Positions 59,626 to 64,000 of a stretch of DNA of 64,000 nucleotides are shown here, piece after piece. Position numbers and translations under genes: made by a program. The stretch's first letter is position 1. Each line of letters begins with the position of its first letter. This DNA comes from Anaeramoeba ignava. Lineage: Eukaryota > Metamonada > Anaeramoebidae. The notes under the pieces are model-generated. The model was given only the letters and a program-made list of their open reading frames with translations, did not search any database and was not told where the DNA came from. The stretch lies in assembly GCA_028826165.1 (NCBI GenBank), contig JAPDFW010000136.1, positions 1 to 64,000 on the forward strand, written 5' to 3'.

Positions 59626-60196
59626 ATGGAAATTAATAAAGAACTTGATGAAATTGCAAATGATTGGATAGAAAAAATGCAAAAAGAAATAGAAAATAAA
59701 CAAGAATCAAAAAAAATAAATGAAAATTTTCAACAAAATTTTTCTTCATCAAAATTTTCACAAACAAAACCTCGTCCACCAAGATTAGGACTCGGAGCTT
59801 CATTTCTTCCACATTCTCAAGCAATTAAATTGATAGGAACACGAGATAAATTGAGAAAACAAATTCAATCAAAAAATGAAAATGAAAATAAAAATGAAAA
59901 TAAAAATAAATTAAAAAAATAAATTAGAATTAGAATTAGAATTAGAATTAGAAAATAAAAATCAATCAAAAATTTTAAATAGAAAAAAAAGAAATCAATT
60001 TGTAATTTCTTCAAATAAAGATTTAATTCAAGATTTTATTCAAAAAAAAAATCAAAAGAAAAAAAAAAGAAATAGAAAAAAAAGAAAAGAAAAAAATATA
60101 GAAAAAAATATAGAAAAAGATATTGAAAAAGATATTGAAAAAAATATAGAAAAAAATATAGAAAAAGATATCATAAAAGATATTGAAAAAAATTGA
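59626..60196 (+). CDS. Small basic protein of unknown function (one frame change)
   Basis: Starts MEINKELDEIANDWIEK at 59626. A central motif reads RPPRLGLGASFLPHSQ followed by KLIGTRDKLRKQI. The first frame stops at 59920-59922 with AAA-TAA-A. Skipping one base gives LELELELELENKNQSK, then RNQFVISSNKDLIQDF and a K/R-rich tail with EKNIEKDIEK repeats, ending at 60194-60196; about 190 residues. The downstream part looks coding by composition and lack of stops. The basic tail suggests a nuclear or nucleolar protein. I do not recognise the family. Indel in an A-run is the simplest reading. Confidence 0.6.
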
Positions 60197-60260
60197 AAAT
60201 ATTTTCCTCATTTTTTTTTCATTTTTTTTTAAATTTTTTTTTGGATTATTTTTCTTTTAA

Positions 60261-63200
60261 ATGAAAAACTTAGAAAAAAAATCAATTTTTGAACTTTTTA
60301 AAACATCAAATAAAGAAGAAATAACAAACTATTTTCAAAATGAACCAAACAAAATTAATAAAATTATTGAAAATAACCAAATATTATCCAAAAAGGGATA
60401 CAAACCTTTGCATCTTGCAACGGAAATTGGGAATGAAAAAATAATGCAAATCCTTGTAGAACTGGGAGCAGATATCAACTGCAAAACACTTGAAAAGCAA
60501 ACACCACTTCATATAGCAAGTTATCATGGAAAAAAAGAATGTGTAGATTTTCTTTTATCAAAAAAAGCAAAAATCAATTTTTTAACAATCAATAATGAAA
60601 CACCACTTCATCTGGCAATTTCACAAAAAAACGAAGAAGTTGCAGAAGAAACTAATCGACAATCAAGCTCCTTTTAATTGTATGAACGCAAATGGCCAGA
60701 CACCTTTTATTTTATCTATTGTTTTCGGAGCAGAAAGGTTAATGAATAAAATGATCAAAAAATCAATTGATTCAAACACTTTAATTCATCAAGAAGATTT
60801 AAGTGGTTGGAACTCTTTGCATTATTCCGTTTATTATCAACGAGTAGACTGTCTTCAAGCGTTGATTGAAAACGGAGCTCACATTAATTCCCCATCATCA
60901 AAAAATGGATTACTGCCAATCCATGTTGCAGTTATTTTGAAATGGATCGAAGGAATCGCATTTTTAATTCAGCATGGAGCCAATTTGAATTCTCATTCAG
61001 GAAACTTCAAAGAAAATAAATCCAATTTGAACCCAAGAGAGAACGAGCTGGATGACAATATTTTGAAGGATTTGGATCAGCAAATGAATTTTTCAAGCTC
61101 TCTTCATCTTGCTGTCAAATGTGCCGATCCAAAAACAATTTCATTTCTTCTTAAAAATGGAGTGAATCTTGAAGAAGAAAACCAACTCGGACAATTCCCT
61201 ATCCATATCGCAGCCAAGTTTGGCAAGCTAGAAAATATGGCGGCGCTTATTGAATATAATAATGATTCCGTGAATCAAAAAGACTCCCAATTATACACCC
61301 CTATTTTTTATGCAACCCAAGAATCGCATTTCGAAGTTGTCAAAAATCTTGTTCAACTCGGAGCGAAATTGGATCATCAAGATAAGGATTCTTGGAGTGT
61401 TTGCCATATTGCAGCGTATTTTGGGAACGACAAGATTCTTAAATATTTGCTTGAAATTGGAGCGCCTTTTGTTAGAACATCTAATAAGGGCCAAACACCC
61501 CTTCATATTTCTGCAAACTCAAAAAAGCTTGAATGCACAAAAATAATTACTGAATATTTGGAAAAATCACGCAAAAAAATCAAGAATCTTGACGATGATA
61601 TTTTGGATATCGATGCAATATCGACATCTGGATGGACAGCTTTGCACTATGCTGCCAAATCAGGCTCGTTGGAGATTGTTGCGTATTTAATTTCTAATGG
61701 GGCAAATGTGCAAAAAGAGACCAAATTCAAGTCAACAGCTCTTCATCTTGCCTCACAAGAAAATCAATATCATTTAATCAAATATTTAATCGATAAAGGG
61801 ATTCCTGTTGACAAACAGAATCAAGGATTCGCAACCGCTCTTCATTTAGCATCTGCAAGTAATCATTACCAATCAATCAAGTCATTGGTTCAAAATCACG
61901 CAGATCTCAATTGCCAAGATCACAATGGCGATACTCCTTTGAATTTGTCAATCATGTATGCTGAGCCTAAATGCGCCAAATTGTTGATTCTTGCAGGAGC
62001 AAGTTTGAAGTTGCCCAATTATCAAGGCGAAACTCCGTTACTAAAGGCAAGAGCACTCAACAAAGTGGAGTTTTTTGAATGTCTTTTGGAGCTTCCTTCT
62101 TGGAAAAAGAGATTGGAAAAAACTCAAATTGAAAACAGTTTAGAAAAGTATTTGGAAAAGGAGGTTGAAAAAAGTCAATCCAAAACTCAATCAGAAAATC
62201 CATCAGAAAATCAATCCGAAAACCAATCCAAAAATCAATCAGAAAATGTATCAGAAAATGTATCAGAAAATGAGTTAGAAATCCATCCAGAAATCCATTC
62301 AGAAACACATTCAGAAACACATTCAGAAACACATTCAGAAAATCCTCTTCAAATTATTGATGAAGATATTACTTTCACTTCATTTTCTATTCATCAAATG
62401 AACTCAAATTTGCAAATTTTTCCTGATAGTTTTGTTTTGGATAATGATTTGGATCCTGATCCAGATCACAAAATTATTGACTATTCACAAACAAACCACA
62501 ACATCATAAACTCGGAAATTATTCCTTCAAACAACCACATCCCTCATCTCAAATTACTTTCTTTTGATGAAATTATTGATTTGATTAAGAAAATATCAAT
62601 CACAAACACAGCCAAATCTACCTTTTTGGAAATTTTACTCGATATTCTTGAAAATTCCGAAAATCAAACCATTGACAGAATCGAGGATTATAATCTCATA
62701 TACTCCAAAACAAAGGAATATTTGTCGCTTATCGACAATTCATTTGCTCAAACATCCAAGAAGAAAGAAAATTTACTTCAGATCATTTTATCAACAGGAT
62801 TGAAAATGACACTTTATCATTTTGTAGCCTTGTTTAACAAGAAATCAAAGACCATGTATAACACAAACAACCAACAAATCTTGGTGTGGTTTGATTCCAA
62901 CCCGGAAAACAACCATATCATAGATCTAATCACAAAGCAATGCCCACAAATTAACGTGATATGTCCATCCACTCTTGACGAAAATGAGCTCGAGGAGAGC
63001 TTCCGCAACATCCTTTGCTCATCGTATCGTCCTCTATCAACCAGGATCATTTGCAATAATACAACATCTCAGGTGATCGTCCCCTTAATTCGTAACAAAT
63101 GGAATTCAGACACTCCCATTCTTATTTATTGCTTCAAAACTCAATTTGCTCTTGAATTCATTGAGAAAAACAACTACAAAAATGTATGGATCACTGCCTC

Positions 63201-64000
63201 TGATTCTCAAACAGTTCTCTTCTCAACTTTTTGTATTCCCCCTAAACAACCAATTCCTATTGAAAAATTCCATTTAAATTTGCCAGTTCAGATCCAAAAA
63301 ATAACTGAAATGGGGAAAAAAATCAAACAAATCAAACTGCTTAATATTTGTAATCGTTTAACAACAATCTCTGAACTAGATTATCCCGCTCCTAAAACAG
63401 CCGGAATGTACGCAAGTGCTGAAATTACTGATCTAGTGCAGGACATCGAAACAGCCTTATCAGGAATGATCAAAGCAAACACAAATAAATCAGCACTACT
63501 TTCCTTATATACTACAGCACTTTCTTTGTGCGCATTGAATTACGCACAGCAACTCTCTTTCAAACAATTTCTCTTAGTCTCGCAACAGACAATGACATCC
63601 TTTGAGAAACGGTATGTGATCTGGTTCGATGTTCAACATGATGAGAATTCAATGATTTCTTCTAAATTTAATCAACTTTCAATTAACGTTATTTTCCCTC
63701 CTACAACAATCGTTAGTTCTCATATTTTTGTTGATATCGAGAGTACAAAACTTTTTCTTCTCAAATTTATTAAAAAACATCAAGGTTTAAACCCTTTTAA
63801 CTGCAGATTTATTGGAAATCTTTATAATTCAACAAAAATCCTTCCTTTTATTAGAAATGATTTATTTTTATCCATTCCTTTTTTGGTTTTTTGTTCCAAA
63901 AACCGCATCCAAAAAGCACAGGATCTTGTTCAAAATTATCGATTTTCTTGGGCTTCATGGACTCCAAAAGATACTATTCGTTTTGGAAAATTTACTTTTT
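60261..64000 (+). CDS. Ankyrin-repeat protein with two degenerate receiver-like domains (runs off the window)
   Basis: Starts MKNLEKKSIFELFKTS. Ankyrin repeats run from about 60400 to 62090, roughly 14 units (KPLHLATEIGNEKIM, TPLHIASYHGKKECV, TALHYAAKSGSLEIV, TPLNLSIMYAEPKCA). One base must be skipped near 60640 (NEEVA-KKLIDNQAPFN); after that the frame is open for over 3.3 kb to the window end with no intron. A linker at 62170-62340 carries SEN and ETHS repeats. Then comes a unit of about 210 residues repeated twice: helices followed by a receiver-like fold starting QQILVWFDSNPENN (about 62875) and again RYVIWFDVQHDEN (about 63610). Each unit ends in an IRN...PILIYC / IRN...PFLVFC strand and a VWITASDSQTVLF / ASWTPKDTIRF end. 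The phospho-acceptor aspartate position reads CNN and GNL, so phosphorylation is unlikely. Probable scaffold; cytosolic. Confidence 0.8.

Noticed and set aside
1-64000. Transposon, integrated virus, tRNA or rRNA genes
   Set aside because: I saw no transposase, reverse transcriptase, integrase or capsid motifs, terminal inverted repeats, or cloverleaf-like sequence. A tRNAscan and repeat-library search would be decisive.

Overview
The window is nuclear DNA of a very AT-rich, intron-bearing, probably anaerobic protist. Standard stop codons fit every gene. Most introns are GT-AG and 55-115 nt long, and the proteins are full of N, Q, K and S runs. An expanded RCC1-BTB family, a B12-dependent class II ribonucleotide reductase and a mitochondrial-carrier protein sit together. 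This resembles an Anaeramoeba-like or related amoeba. That placement is an inference from gene content, not a database result.

Layout. 1-10085 (-): 3' part of a giant RNF213-like AAA+ protein. 10086-17052: non-coding, mostly a ~4.15 kb 12-bp satellite. 17053-18294 (+): mitochondrial-carrier protein. 18340-21130 (-): an RCC1 / F-box / ARF-GTPase fusion. 21196-24566 (+): an ankyrin-BTB gene that I read as 26 exons, 16 of them only three nucleotides long. 24695-28690 (-): class II ribonucleotide reductase with a 2 kb satellite intron. 29433-30317 (-): archaemetzincin. 30435-35565 (+): AP-3 beta subunit, 8 exons. 36259-37241 (-): two-HMG-box protein. 37690-39240: higher-order satellite. 39244-49747 (-): array of four RCC1-BTB paralogues plus a remnant (two full, two broken), interrupted by a + strand acyltransferase-3 gene (45830-47263). 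49919-54728 (+): SH3-SH3-RasGAP, 7 exons, one intron a 2.4 kb satellite. 54893-58180 (+): EFR3-like membrane scaffold. 58255-59450: satellite. 59626-60196 (+): small basic protein. 60261-64000+ (+): ankyrin protein with two degenerate receiver-like domains, running off the window.

Function. Most genes concern membrane and cytoplasmic signalling or traffic: AP-3 in endolysosomal sorting, EFR3 in PI4-kinase anchoring, RasGAP and ARF-like small-GTPase control, and BTB, F-box and RNF213 proteins in ubiquitin transfer. The ribonucleotide reductase makes dNTP precursors without oxygen. No operon-like logic is expected.

Main discovery candidate. In the ankyrin-BTB gene each ankyrin repeat is its own exon, phase 0 at both ends. 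Successive repeats are separated by exactly two AG-NNN-GT units (four in the last gap), each unit flanked by introns of ordinary size. The two encoded residues are the two that the ankyrin consensus requires between D and G-x-T-P-L-H. This points to a chain of constitutive 3-nt micro-exons.

Caution. Several genes are broken by single-base frame changes, usually in A/T runs. Assembly indels, pseudogenes and real frameshifting cannot be separated from this sequence alone.
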